Part shown: positions 11,535 to 23,110 of the stretch, piece after piece | Layout: each line of letters begins with the position of its first letter | Numbering within the stretch: the stretch's first letter is position 1 | Assembly: GCA_016165875.1 (NCBI GenBank) | Contig: JABBOT010000014.1 | Coordinates: 15,668,931 to 15,732,930, forward strand | Length of the DNA stretch: 64,000 bases | Direction of reading: 5' to 3' | Source: Acanthopleura granulata | Lineage: Eukaryota; Mollusca; Polyplacophora; Chitonida; Chitonidae | Notes under the pieces: model-generated | The model's input: only the letters and a program-made list of their open reading frames with translations | Told to the model about the DNA's origin: nothing | Databases searched by the model: none | Translations under genes and position numbers: made by a program

Positions 11535-14500
11535 ATGATGACTCTGATCTACTCCAGCCTCGCGCTGCTGTTGTTCTGTCTGTGTGTGAGCAGCAACTAT
11601 GTTCCGCTCGGTTCGTCATCCATTGTCGGTAAGTATATTTTCAAGGATGTCAGGAAATGCTTTAACACTATTTTGTTCATGATTGGTTCTGGAAAATGTA
11701 AGCATTGGGGCGTTATAGAAGTGTTACAGGAAACCAATAGGCACCAGAAGTAATTATTGTACTTTTCGATTACATTCTAAAAAGTCAGTGTTAGAAAGTT
11801 TGGGCAAAACTTACTTTAATGGCATTATAAAGACTTCTTATGTCTACGGGGGCCTCCGTGACTCAGTCGGTTAGCGCGCTATCGCAGCACAATAAACCGA
11901 AGCCTCCCACCAATGCGGTCGCTGTGAGTTCAAGTCCAGCTCGTGCTGGCTCCCTCTCCGGCCGTAAGTGGGAAGGTCTGCCAGCAAACTGCGAATGGTT
12001 GTGGGTTTCCCCCGGGCTCTGCGGTTTCCTCCCACCATAATGTTGGCCGCCGTCGTATAAATGAAATATTCTTGAGTATGGCATGAAACACCAATCAAAT
12101 AAGCAAATAAATAAAATCTTATGTCTACATTGTACTACATGTAAATTCTCTAAAAGTGCAAAATTCATGCAAATGGGTACCAATGCCAAGTATGTTCATG
12201 GAATTCCCCCATTTCATTCTGGCCTCCATCGAACTAGTACATAAATAGCGATGTTTTAAACTTATTTCTCCGCTCGTGATCTTCAATTCCTTGTGGCCAA
12301 ATTGTGGTCATGTTAATGCTAACACTGTTTTTATTCAAAAGATATGGAAGCAAATGGCAAGCAGCAATTCCTTCCGAGGTAATATATAAGAGGAAATTTC
12401 TTGGTAACGGCTTCAAACTCCAACCAGAAAAGCCAGCGCCTGATACAGAATTCAATTTCTTATTTATCTCACAGATTTAGGAAAGAAAGTCACAGAAGAA
12501 CTTGCAAAGTCTGTAGTGGCAGAACTGCAAGCCGTCAACGGCTCCATTAACGAAATCCAGGCCCCTATTGACACGTGTTTCCGATCCATCGAGACACGAC
12601 AGAGCGAGTGTGGTCAGTGTATAGATTCGTCCTGTGAACAAAGGTCAGTTCTGTGACCCTTTTTCTCTACAGTTTTACAATCAATTCAAGAAGTATGCCG
12701 ATAAACACGCTAATTCGCTAATATCTCAAGGTATGACGTGCTTACATGTATAATTATGTTGCTTAAGCAGTTAGCACTTGAATTACTAAATATCATTTTT
12801 TTCATAGTTACAAACGTAAACGTATTTCTCTGTTTCCAGATTGTACACACTGCAGTGTCAGTCAGTAACATTGCAGCCCGTGCCCCAGTGTACTGTGTCT
12901 CCTGCCCTCTGTCTGGTAAAGGACACCGTGTCTCGTGCCAAGAACGCGCTGAAGAACATCGAAGCCGAGATCAAGCACGTGGTGGAAAAGGTGATTAAAG
13001 CCGTGTCAGCTAGCATCAAGGACGGTGCTAAGGTTTTGGAAGGTGTCCAGAAGGTCATTGGTCAGGGCGTTAACCAGGTGAAAAACGATCTCCAAAAAGT
13101 CGGTGACCAGCTTAAACAAACAGCCGACTCTGTGAAGAGCGCGGCTGAAAAGGTTGTGAATGAGGCCGTGAACGGAGTGGAGAAAGCCGTGCAGACAGTG
13201 GCGGCCGGCGTCAAAGAGGCAGCCGAGAACGTGAAGACTGTGGTGGAGAAAGGTATCAACGGTGTGGAGAAAGTGGCCAAGGATGTGGCGTCCGGGGTGA
13301 AGGATACAGCCCAGGACGTGGCCGGCGGAGTGAAGGGCGTTGTGGACAAGGTCAAAGACTTCTTCGGTAAGTCACCTCAGCATGTACTTTGTAAACCCCA
13401 TATACTTGCATGTAAATTACTCAATTCTGAGTTCCCAAAATATGCATGACAAATTATGAAAGCAGCTCTTTCTGAACAATTACCGCTTGTTTAAGCTGCT
13501 GAATACTGACCATAATGGCTAAGTTATTTAAACCTCCCACCATGACAAAAATATTCACGCCTTGCTAACGTTCGACCTGTTTCTCTCTACAGGAGGAATT
13601 CGTCTCCGACGCCGACGAAGTCTGGCAAATCAACCCACGTGTGATCAGTTGTCTCAGCTTCAGAATGCCTGCTTGTTTTACCAAGGCTGGTGCCAAAAGT
13701 GTGACGTGTTCGGAACAGTCGAGACCCCTTCGAGAGTCCTCGAGATGGTCACTGGAGGTAAGCAAAGATACATCATACATGCTTTGCCCGAGGTTCTCTG
13801 TAGTATTGAAGCGACTTGTTTAGGATGTAAATATACAATTCATTCTTGTGTATTTGTGAATAACTTATCATATGTTTTTTAAGAAGTAAGTATAAAATAT
13901 ATGTATATATTAAAGACTAAATGTATGTAAAGTGGGGATTTAAGCCGGTGTTTGCCTTCAGAAAACAATATCCCTATGGGTCAGAATGCCGCAATGATAT
14001 TGCATCCCATTTTAATTTTTTTTCCTCTGCAGTATGCGGGTCTTCCCTTTCCCAGGAATATGACCGATTGAGCTCTCTCCTGAGTAAAGTTGACATGTTG
14101 ATCGGCACTGCTGAGGGTTTTGCTCTGAATGAGGTAAACTGTTCTTTTCTTTACCTGAGATAAAATTTATGTACAGAAGTGAAAATTGCATGATCTGTAA
14201 ATCCAGTGGAAAGAATGTAGATTATATGGAAAAAGGCGAGAACAATGAGATTATGGCCAACTGTCACAAAACTTTGCAAATCAGTTTCTCTTAACTTCTC
14301 TCCAAAATGATGTCCCAGCATATATCATTGCTCTACATAGACGATGTGGTGAAGAAATGTCTGGGTTCTGATGTGGGAGGTATTTTCTCCAGGATACCTT
14401 AAGTAAACAGATTATTCTGTGATGTGACGCTGTTGCTTCACAGCTTCATTTGGCAAAAGAAAAAAGAAAAAAAAGAATAGTTTTCCTGAGATTCACACAT

Positions 14501-14881
14501 TTATTATTGTAGTACATAAAGTCTTCTTTTCCGCAAAATTTACAGTAATTAACAAGGACATGCTTATGAAAGGCTTATGAACTGATTCCATCTTCTGTGA
14601 TGAATTTCATAGACAAATATGATTAACGGAATGGAGATGTAAAGTACAGCAGACTTTCTAGCAGGTGTGGAAATATAAGTTTAATGGTTTACTTTTTTTC
14701 GTTTTAGGTGATCTTCAATCCCACCGCAATTTCGAATGGTGCTTACACGGACGTTGTCGTAAAATTTGGGGTGGGCGTGGCCAATTACACCCTTAACATG
14801 AGCAGTCCCATGTTACCATTTGATATAAATTCTTCCGGGCCTGCCATTGCGAAAGATATTTTTAGCAAACTGTTTGCGTAA
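11535..14881 (+). CDS. clusterin-like secreted protein with amphipathic-repeat insert
   Basis: Six exons (11535-11628, 12475-12643, 12840-13366, 13593-13757, 14033-14133, 14708-14881) join in frame with GT/AG borders to give 409 aa. Residues 1-20 form a signal peptide. Cysteines 66, 77, 80, 85, 94 and 280, 290, 297, 300, 320 match vertebrate clusterin alpha and beta spacing exactly at five consecutive intervals (11, 3, 5; 10, 7 residues) and also at the next beta interval (3); the outermost intervals differ. RLRRRRSL (267-274) sits where clusterin is cleaved by a furin-type protease into alpha and beta chains. The C-terminus has an FNPT...TDVVVKF strand and sequons NYT, NMS and NSS, with NGS in the alpha-chain. 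Residues about 115-262 are regular amphipathic repeats (VEKAVQTVAAGVKEAAENVK) like LEA or exchangeable apolipoproteins. By family it would be an extracellular chaperone or lipid-binding glycoprotein; the insert's role is inference. The second ATG at 11538 is an equally good start. Confidence 0.8.
11848..12116 (+). mobile_element. full-length tRNA-derived SINE in intron 1
   Basis: Complete copy with A-box-like TGACTCAGTCGG, B-box-like GAGTTCAAGTCC, core, tail and (AAAT)n. It is flanked by a perfect 12-bp target-site duplication TCTTATGTCTAC (11836-11847 and 12117-12128). It interrupts intron 1 of the clusterin-like gene just past the end of the segmental duplication. Confidence 0.92.
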
Positions 14882-17039
14882 GAGCTTTCTCGTCCAGCTT
14901 TTTATTAAATATAGATTTTAACGTCACAGTTTTCCAAACGTGTTACTGTAAGACATTGTACGATTAATCTAATAATATCAATAATTAAAATGTGATTTCT
15001 TTTGTGAATTTTCCATCTGTTAATGCCGCCAGTATGAAAAAAAAACAACAAATTCTATGCCATCTTTTCACTTTGTTAGCGATGTTTTGCATTGTGCACG
15101 TTACTTCATGTGCTTCTTACTTTGCATTTGTCAGTGTTGAGAGTAATTTGAAGACATTATTAATAATTGCAGATATGCATATGAAATATATTCTGGTCTG
15201 GATTAATTTATTCTGCGGTTTTGTCAATTTTCTAGAAGAATTAAATATGTAGAAGGAATGAAATCCAATAACAGATCTATGTTTGTGAAATCGAATCCAC
15301 GAAATAAAATATACTATTTCTCTAGTCAGTTGCATGAAGTACTGGAATTTGCGTTATCGTTTATATTTGTTCGAATTTTGTAGCCAGTTACTCGGTTTTA
15401 TCTGAAAACACCTGTTGGCATTGTTACAATGATTAAATTGGTTAGATGCTGTCAAATATTGGCGGAGAACTCCGAAGTCAGCTAGCAGTTTAACTGCTAC
15501 AGCCTATCCTACCCTTCCTTAATTGAGAGGGAAAGACCACACAAAAATGAAGTCGTGGTGGGCGGAAATGCCAGGTTGTGGTTTACCCGGCAGTGTGGTT
15601 CCCTCGACTCATAAAAAACTGGTTGCCATAGCAAAAAGTGAAATGGTGTCAGGTAATCGTCAAATAAGTTTCTGAAGGTAGACTTTATTCTGTAAAAAAA
15701 CATTCCCGTAAAAGCCCGTTCACCCTTGCCACTTTCTTTCAGCAATGGGTGGTTTTACGTAGTATATGTTTAGTGTATCTACGGAGATAGATACAAACAT
15801 AGATAGACAACATTTTGATAACTGAAATCCGATCACATGTTCGGTGTAAATGATGTGCATTGTGAGAGTTGACATTTGATGGAGCATAATCAGTGTATAT
15901 AGGAGAAATTATTATCTGCTTACCCCTACCCAAACAACTTCCTATGTGTTTCATCTATTCAATGAAGTGCGAGCATTTTTAACAGAATAAAGCATTAAAA
16001 CAGCATTTGATATGAAAAGCTGTAAACATTTTTTTGTAATTATGCTCTTCATTTTTTGTTATATTTAAGTACGGGAAATTAGATTTGGAAATGTTCTTGC
16101 ATGGCGGTTATTGAGGATCTTTTCTTGTTTCAGTGGAAGACTGAATGCTTTATGAATAAATAAGCTCTGACATGCGCATGTAATGCATGGATACAGTACA
16201 TTTAATTGATGGAAAATATGTAGTTTATCTCAGTATTTAAGAATATATTAAAAGTGTAATTAGCATTAACAGATTTATTGAGAGGAAAGTGAAAATTCGA
16301 GCATAAAGAGATATATTAGACATAACATTTTTATACATAGCACATTTATGCATAAATGCGTATAACCTCGTTTACACTAGAAGGAGATCCCAAATACCCA
16401 CAGTACAAATTTTATTTTCAGATGCAAAAAGAAAAATTCGAAAATTTGAAATGAATAGTGAAGATTCTATTTTCAAATTATTATTATCAGTTATTCAGTT
16501 GTTTTAAGCTATCTCTGTGACGTTATGGAAACATTAAAAAAGAATACAACAGCGAGTTACTGATGTGCACAGCGAATTAACTTCAACATTTACCATTAAA
16601 GTTGTATCAAAATCATTCGGAAAGGGACACATGAGTAATAAGTCTACAGAACTAAGCGGTGATATTATACACTTTAACAGCAGACACATTTGCTTCAAGG
16701 AAGCTCGGCTGATTTTTACCGAGATGCGTTAAAAGAAATGACAGCCCATCACAAAAATCATCATCGGCAGATCAAAGTAAAAGCTAATAACTATTATTTT
16801 TATATTTTCCTATAGGGTTAATTGTGTTGAAAAAATCTAACGTTTCATTACCATGTGACATTTCATTAGTGGGTAATAAGCTGTTTTCGTTAGGAACAGC
16901 TGCGTGTGCTTAAAGTTGGCAGTTCTTCTTTGCTGATAAGACCCACCATACAATTGCAACAACTAAAAGCATGTAACTGTCATTTAAAGTATATTAAAGG
17001 AATAAATGAAAACATAATGGCGCGTATTTTAATTATTTA
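14882..17039. other. intergenic, no gene seen
   Basis: 3' flank of the clusterin-like gene and AT-rich spacer. A 78-residue minus-strand frame at 15745-15509 has no recognisable domain or splice context. Confidence 0.45.
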
Positions 17040-17245
17040 TTGATATTTTTTTATTTGATTGGTGTTTAACGCCATACTCAAGAACATTTCACCTATATGA
17101 CGGCGACCGGTATTATGGTGGGAAGAAACCGAGCTGAGCCAGAGGAAAACCAGCGACCATTTCCGCGTACGATCTTAGAGGATGCCAGCGTGAGTTTAGA
17201 GCCACCTGGGCCACTGCGCCGCACTAGCCCTCTAACCCCGCTCGC
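17040..17245 (-). mobile_element. tRNA-derived SINE
   Basis: Reverse-orientation copy: tail GATTGGTGTTTAACGCC, core TATTATGGTGGGAAGAAACC, and a diverged head region ending near 17245. Confidence 0.75.
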
Positions 17246-17526
17246 TTTTAGGATACCTCTCTGATAAATCTAATCTTCTTGTTTACTTTTTATTTTAATT
17301 TCTTCTATCCAGCTGAATTATAACGGCTTTGATAAAATACGTCTGCACTTAATACTAGATCTATCTGCCAAGTTTTCGTAGTGAACTTATGAGGTCCAGT
17401 AGAGTCTGGTCTATGGGTGTATTGGTTTCGGTTGACCTGACCCAAATTTGTCTTGTGGTGAACCCTAAGACTTGTATACGTGTCTTGACAACTAGTATAA
17501 ACGATGGGGTTCTGGCCCACCTCACG

Positions 17527-17766
17527 CTGGGAGCCGCTCCACCCCCCGCGCGGTCCCCAGCGGGTAATCAGTCTGCAGGCACATCAAGCCATAAGGTGTC
17601 CGGCTACGTAGATAATTGGCAATTGTTTATGTAGGCCAGAGAGGGTCCACATTCATAAATGATTGACGATTGTTGATGTAGACAGATACCCGTTCACACT
17701 GAGAGATAATTGCCATAGGCCGACCGACCCTCTGTTAGAGACCGAACAGAAATATAACATAGCTCG
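17527..17766 (+). repeat. left terminal inverted repeat, element 1
   Basis: Pairs with the reverse complement of 25582-25819. Landmarks are GGAGCCGCTC at the outer edge, ACATCAAGCCATA in the middle and GACCGAACAGAAA near the inner edge. It contains two diverged direct sub-repeats around GATTGTTTATGTA. Confidence 0.85.
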
Positions 17767-17868
17767 ATGCCGAAAACAAAAGATGGCATCAACTGAGGCG
17801 GCTCACCTATCCTATCCCGAAGCCAACCTAAGGCCCACGATAATCCCTATATACAGTGGCTAGAGGTC

Positions 17869-18111
17869 GTGCGGGCCTACCGCCCCGACATCTTGGAGAC
17901 GATGTTCGGGGATGAGATGACGCTTGAAGAATACGGTGACACCATACCCACCACCATGCGCGCGCGCATTCAGAGAATCATATATCTGCTCCGTAGAAGG
18001 ATAGACGACCACAATGTGATCGAACGCGAGATCATCACAGACCCGACTTGTGCGCGCAGCCGCTACCGGATGAAAAACGCACTCGCGGTCGCCGTGAACT
18101 ACGGAGTCTAG
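17869..18111 (+). CDS. small basic element ORF, unknown
   Basis: An 80-residue frame starting MRAYRPDILETMFGDEM lies just inside the left terminal repeat. It is rich in Arg and Glu (RARIQRIIYLLRRRIDDHN), helical in appearance, and has no cysteine pattern or membrane segment. The frame is open upstream as well, so the true start may be earlier. It has no counterpart in elements 2 or 3 in this window. I do not recognise its function. Confidence 0.35.
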   Translation: MRAYRPDILETMFGDEMTLEEYGDTIPTTMRARIQRIIYLLRRRIDDHNVIEREIITDPTCARSRYRMKNALAVAVNYGV

Positions 18112-18399
18112 CACCCAGCTCTAATTAGAAAAAGGTGCGGATGATGAAAGGACAGGCTCCCGAGAGCACTGCGGAACAAATCTCCTAAGCGATTTCTGCA
18201 GGATCCATCTTGCGCGCATGCGCAGGAACTCCCCATCTCGACGCCCTGTCGATGGTGTAACACATGGATACAGTCAGAGACTCACCTATGAAGGCCTTGA
18301 GGGGCCGAAAGGGCTCAATATTATCTTGTTAGAGTCGAAGCCCGGGCAAGAACGACGGCTGACTACCAGAAGTGGCCTCTAGAGCTCTTTGTGGGTATC

Positions 18400-21300
18400 T
18401 AGGTAGATGACCTCACTCACCAGGAAAGCTCCGGGGCAATCGGAAGGTATCTCAATAGCTGGCAGATGGCTGTGTCCGAAGGGCATCCCCACGCTGCCGA
18501 CCCTAGAGCTTTCCTCGAAGGGGTTCTCAAAGAAAAGCTCGAAGATTTCCCAGCCCTCGAGTTTCATCTCGCCCTCAAAGTCCAGCTCCGGAAAAGCAGG
18601 CCTGATGGTCGTGAGGAGTACACCGACCCTGTGCTCCGCCACAAGCAGGAGGCTCTTCTGCAAGTGAAATTGAAGCTGCACTTAACCAAGCCTTCCCCAG
18701 GATCCAAGAGCTTCTTGAGAAGTGGACACAGAAGGGATATGCGTGGATTGTAGATCGGGTGGAAACGCTTTGGTTGGATATCACTAGATACCAGCCGCTG
18801 AGAGGTGGATCTTACATAGCGCTACCGGCAGCTGTAAGGAACAAGAAGGCAGTCGTAAACCCGAAAAACAGGGATGACCACTGCTTCCGTTAGGGTCTTC
18901 AGTTTGGCCATGAAGATCGGGTGTATCCCATCAACGACGGCCTGAACTTCACAACGACGGCCTGGATTTCACACGGATCGACGTCCTTACATCCATCTCC
19001 CAGATCCCGAAAGTTGAAAGACAAAGCAACCTACCCCTCAACGTATTCGGTTGGGACAAATGGGGTACTGTTGATTAAGGAGGTGACTCCACTACACCTG
19101 GGTCAAAGGCCTCAACCGTCTACCTTATGACCAAAGCAGGCACCAGGAGCGCAAGCACTTCTGCGAGCGTTGGAAAAGCGTTGAAAAAAGGAAAGACCAA
19201 AAAAACACAGCACCATGAGACCTGCAGCTACTGCTACATCGTCGTGCGATGTGATGGGCATACCAAGCCTCCTGTGGAATACAGAGGGCCCAACACAGTA
19301 GAGCACTTTCCAAGAAGAGAGCGGAAGATCAAGATGGTGCTATCTAATCCGAAGGGAATAGCAATGACCCGAGAGGACTGGCGGAGATACAACACTGCAA
19401 CCACCTAATATGGCTGTGAAAAGCTGCTTGTAGTTGCAGTGCAACACAACTCCGCGAGCACTGCAACTGTCCGCGACCACTGCCACATCACCGGCAAATA
19501 CCGGGGTGCCGCACACAACACCTGAAACCTGAAGCTGCGGCTAAGCCCTAAAAACTACCACCATCCAAGTGGTCTTTCACAACCAGCGGGGTTATGACGC
19601 TCACCTGCTGATGCAGACGAGCTCGAAGGTGGAGGGTCGTATATCCTGTATCCCAAAAACACATCTCCTTCTCCCTGGGGCTGCTCTGCTTAATCGAGAG
19701 TGCCCAGTTCTTGCTGGCAAAGGGTCCCAGGTCACAGCGCGGTATGAACCAGGACATGAACTGCTCACGCGCAAGGGTGTTTAGCCCTAGGGATACATGG
19801 ACTCCTGTCAACGCTTTGATGAGCCTCAGTTCTCCACAAAGGAGGCCATCCACAGGAAACTTTCGGACACACACATCATCGATGAGGATTACGCCCATGC
19901 GCAAAAGATCTGGAAAGTCTCCCACTGCCGAACGCTTCGGGACTACCACGACCTCTACAACCTCACTGATGCACTCCTGCTGGCAGATGTCTTCGAGATG
20001 TTCCGGAAGACCCTTCGGCAGTATGGCCTAGATACTGCATATTATTACACCAGCCCTGGTCTCTCCTGGGATGCTCTCCTCAAGAAAACATGTATAAAGC
20101 TTGAACTGCTGATATATTACGACCAGCACCTCTTCATCGAGAAGGGGATGAATGGGGGTATCTCCATGATCTCAAAGCGTCACGCTCGGACTAGCAACCA
20201 AAGGGTGGAAGGCTATGACCCAAAGAAGGCTAACAGCCACATCCAGCACCTGGATATGAACAACATTTACTGCTGGGCGATGAGTCAGTTGCCAACAACA
20301 GGTAACTTTCGGTTACAAAAACTATCGCAGAGAAGCCGGTAAGCAACCCAGAGGGTTATATGTCAGGGGATCTGGAGTACCCAGAAGACCTGCATAAGGT
20401 GCACAACTCTTAGCTTCGGAGCTCATGGTAGTTTCCAAAGAGTGGATGTCGCAGTACCAGCACAATTTCCTTGGCGTTAGGGTGGCGCCTACTGAGGTTG
20501 AGAAGCTAGTCCCTAACCTCCGTGATAAGGAACGTTATGTGCTCCACAAACGCAACTTGCAACTTTCCCTGTCTCTGGGTATGCGCCTAAAAAGATCCAT
20601 CGTACTCTCCGCTTCCGGCAAAAGCCCCTGGATGGAGCCCTTCATCCGAATGAAAACAGAACTTTGGGAAAAGGCCAGAAGTGATTTCGAAAAGGACCTC
20701 AACAAGCCCATGTCTTCGGAAAGAGGATGGAAAACCTCCGCAAGGGAGTAGATGTAAAACTCGTGCGAGCAAGCAAAGAAGACAAACTCAGGCGCCTTGT
20801 TGCTTGCCCAGCCTTTGCCAGACACAAAATCTTCGACGACGACCTGGCAGCGATTCCTGTTCACAAGAGCCATCTGACCCTCAACCGCCCCGTCTAACTG
20901 GGGATGAGCATCCTGGACCTTCTAAAGCCCGTGATGTAGACTTCTATTACAACCAGATGAAAGCTCAGTATGGAGATAACTGTTTACTCGGACAAGGACA
21001 GTTTACCCGTCGAGATCCAGACCGAGGATATCTACCACGACATGACCAAGCATACACACCTCTATGACACATCCGACTACCCAGTGGATCACCCGATCCA
21101 TTCTACGGCGAACAAAAAGGTCATGGGAAAGATGAAGGACGAGTATACTGGATGCCCAATCGGCGAGTACGTTGTCCTGCGCCCAAAGATGTTCAGCATC
21201 CTTAAGGCAAGTGGTAAGAATATCAAGAAGGGCAAGGGCATAATAAAGACCACCGTGAAAAGGCACATCCGTCACGAGCAGTACAAAGTGGTCCTGATCA

Positions 21301-21450
21301 CAAAAAAGACCTTCCGCCATTGCATGGCCCAGAAGGCAGCTTTTCCTGATGAAGGCCAACAGGATGGCCTGGAACAGTGGAGGAGGGCTTTCGTTCCACC
21401 TTTTTGGCTTTGCTGGCCTTAGAAGGCCACTTGCTAGAGAGCCGCGTCAC
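18400..21450 (+). pseudogene. protein-primed family-B DNA polymerase, fragmented
   Basis: Several plus-strand frames together resemble the replicative polymerase of Polintons/adintoviruses. In order: an N-terminal region (about 18466-18890, including GGSYIALPAAVRNKKA), a middle region with a CSYCYIVVRCDGHTKP stretch, an exonuclease-like segment (YHDLYNLTDALLLADVF, about 19943-19995), motif A (LDMNNIYCWAMSQ, about 20252-20290), a broken motif B region near 20690-20730, and motif C YSDKDSL (20985-21005) with both catalytic Asp kept. The C-terminal conserved block runs to about 21320. Stops and frameshifts separate nearly every block, including a 20-bp tandem duplication at about 18936-18974. 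The enzyme would copy the element's linear DNA from a terminal protein; this copy cannot be functional. Confidence 0.8.
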
Positions 21451-21454
21451 TTCT

Positions 21455-21760
21455 CCACGACTGTGGGTATAGGCGACCTTGATATTCATAGGCAAGGTAT
21501 TCCAGCAGCCCGATTAGTCTCCAACAGGTGGAAGCCATCTACTCAGGCAGATTCCCGGTCGCCTCGCGGAGGTTGGTTGTACAATCGAGCACTATTTCTG
21601 CGAACGACCTCTCGATGTTTTCTTCCTGCGGCCAGGTGTCGAACAACTCTTGCGGAGTAAAGATTATCACATCTGCCAGAGGACCAGGAACCTTGGCGAG
21701 CACAGTTGCGGACCTCTAGCATCGCAGAGTATTGCTCCTCGATCAAACCCATCAAGTGTG
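21455..21760 (-). pseudogene. minus-strand element gene remnant, unknown
   Basis: A minus-strand frame reads KVPGPLADVIIFTPQELFD and continues through about 50 residues to a stop near 21547, and other fragments extend left toward the polymerase end. A P-x-x-GK-like string in one frame could be a worn Walker A of a packaging ATPase, but spacing and flanks are too degraded to claim it. The gene converges on the polymerase. Confidence 0.3.
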
Positions 21761-21882
21761 TTAATAGCGATCCAAGCGATATCTACAAATGGTAGGGAAA
21801 AATAACTCGAACCTCACTACACATGTCGTGCCTACCATTACGGTGAGGAGCTCCTACGAGAGTCCAGCACAGTCTTTTCACA

Positions 21883-22308
21883 TTACTCGGAGAATTTGTA
21901 CGCGACCCACCTACTTACACCCATCCCGAGGATGATGAAGTCGATCTCGCTTTTTTTTTGGGGGGGGGGGGGTCGCCCTCCAACGGTGTAGAGAGTTCGC
22001 TTAGGACCTTCTGTGGGGCTTAGAGTTTTCCCCATGACCGGAGCGTACTCGCGCATGCCGGCGTGCACATCGCGAAATGTGCACTCTGTGTGACCCTGTC
22101 GACGAAATTCTTCAGACGCTTTGCCATTTTTTCAGACCACGTCGTGTGCGCCGCCTGGAGCTGTTCTATAGCTTTATCTTGGGGTTTGCGGTCCGCTTCG
22201 ACATTCGAACTTCGAAGGGCTGAGAAGAGGAAGTTGCTACCTGAGATGGCAAGTGTATTTACGACGGCGCCTCCAATCATGATCACGATCGAGACCATTA
22301 CCCCATAA
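21883..22308 (-). pseudogene. putative two-helix membrane protein of element 1
   Basis: Two minus-strand frames (22298-22020 and 22068-21883) form one broken gene. The N-terminus has a hydrophobic segment (IVIMIGGAVVNTLAISG), followed by a charged helical region (KAIEQLQAAHTTWSEKMAKR). The downstream frame ends with a second hydrophobic segment (DFIILGMGVSRWVAYKF). A frameshift separates them, and a T8-9/G12 homopolymer at 21951-21972 falls in the second part. In Polinton-like elements such small membrane proteins are common, and a virion role is inference. Confidence 0.5.
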
Positions 22309-22324
22309 TATCTGCTGGAATAAT

Positions 22325-23110
22325 TCCTTGTTTAAAAAGCACACCTTTCGTGGCCATGGCTAAACCGTGCCTACCGTGCCTTCGATAATGCTGCGAGTCT
22401 GTGCCTGTGCTCCGAGGGTGGCCTAAACATAAGTTCGAATGGTGTCGTTCACGTGTTCCACACCTGCCTGGCTAAACCCTTCAGATTTCTCGAGAATGAA
22501 GGTAGCCCATGCATGTTTGGCCTCGCCGCCTTGGGAGATGAAATCGATGTGGAACTTCCTGGTGTTCGCTGAAATGACATGCGGCTAGATTTCCACTTCT
22601 TTTTTGCCGCCAATCTGTGTCTGGGAGAGCCAAAACTCGGCGCTAATCCCCTCGTATGCCCTCCGGTCGTAGGGGTTTTCTGTTGGACTCCATGTATCGT
22701 CTTATGGAAGTGGTGCCTTAATCTGTTCCAGAATACGGCGCAGTTGATAGTACACGTTGAAGTGGAATATGGTGTTCCTTAGGGAAGGTGACTTGACAAC
22801 CCACAACCGGTCGTGGCACACCATAGGGCGAAACTGAGGTGGTTCTGTTACCAAGCCATCGGTTCCGTGTGCCATATCTCGACCAATGCATCCCTGTTGA
22901 TGTTTGGTAAGGTGTAGCGTTCAAACACCTTGTGGAAAGTTATGTCGAGAGCAACCTACAAGTCGTTCACGCTGCAATCTATCACCACGATTTCACTCGG
23001 CTCCTCGATCCCCTGACTCTAATATACCACTCCGGCATGGTAAATGGTTACCTTCCTATTGAATGAAAACGCCTCATCGAACATATTTCGCAATATGTTT
23101 GTTACATTGG
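22325..23110 (-). pseudogene. element gene A, unknown, frameshifted
   Basis: The minus strand encodes a protein whose homologue is at 57860-56950 in element 2. Shared segments include HKVFERYT, the FDEAFSFNRKVTIYH start region, and a run that in both copies reads CTINCAVFW in one frame. Stops (near 22990, 22940, 22855) and at least two frameshifts break it. The two homologues keep the same strand and the same position relative to genes D and E, so they are one conserved gene. I do not recognise the family; a structural (capsid-related) role is only a guess from position. Confidence 0.5.

Larger units (their letters stand above)
9165..11840 (+). repeat. segmental duplication, copy A2
   Basis: Counterpart of 3455-6645. 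It carries the intact clusterin-like promoter and exon 1 at its right end. The stretch at about 9612-10025 has no match in A1, where the THAP element lies instead. Apart from exon 1 I see no exon in the block. Confidence 0.85.

Noticed and set aside
11848..11930. tRNA gene at the SINE head
   Set aside because: Box-like motifs belong to the SINE head; the same sequence recurs at many sites with SINE tails and target duplications.
12841..13449. Single-exon LEA-like gene of 202 aa
   Set aside because: The frame's start is intronic and its end reads past a consensus GTAAGT donor at 13367. The segment is exon 3 of the six-exon clusterin-like gene.
15509..15745. Minus-strand 78-residue gene
   Set aside because: No domain, no splice sites and no similarity to other parts of the window.
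21300..21450. Packaging ATPase Walker A on the minus strand of element 1
   Set aside because: Only a loose P-x-x-GK string in one degraded frame; no Walker B or flanking conservation could be seen.
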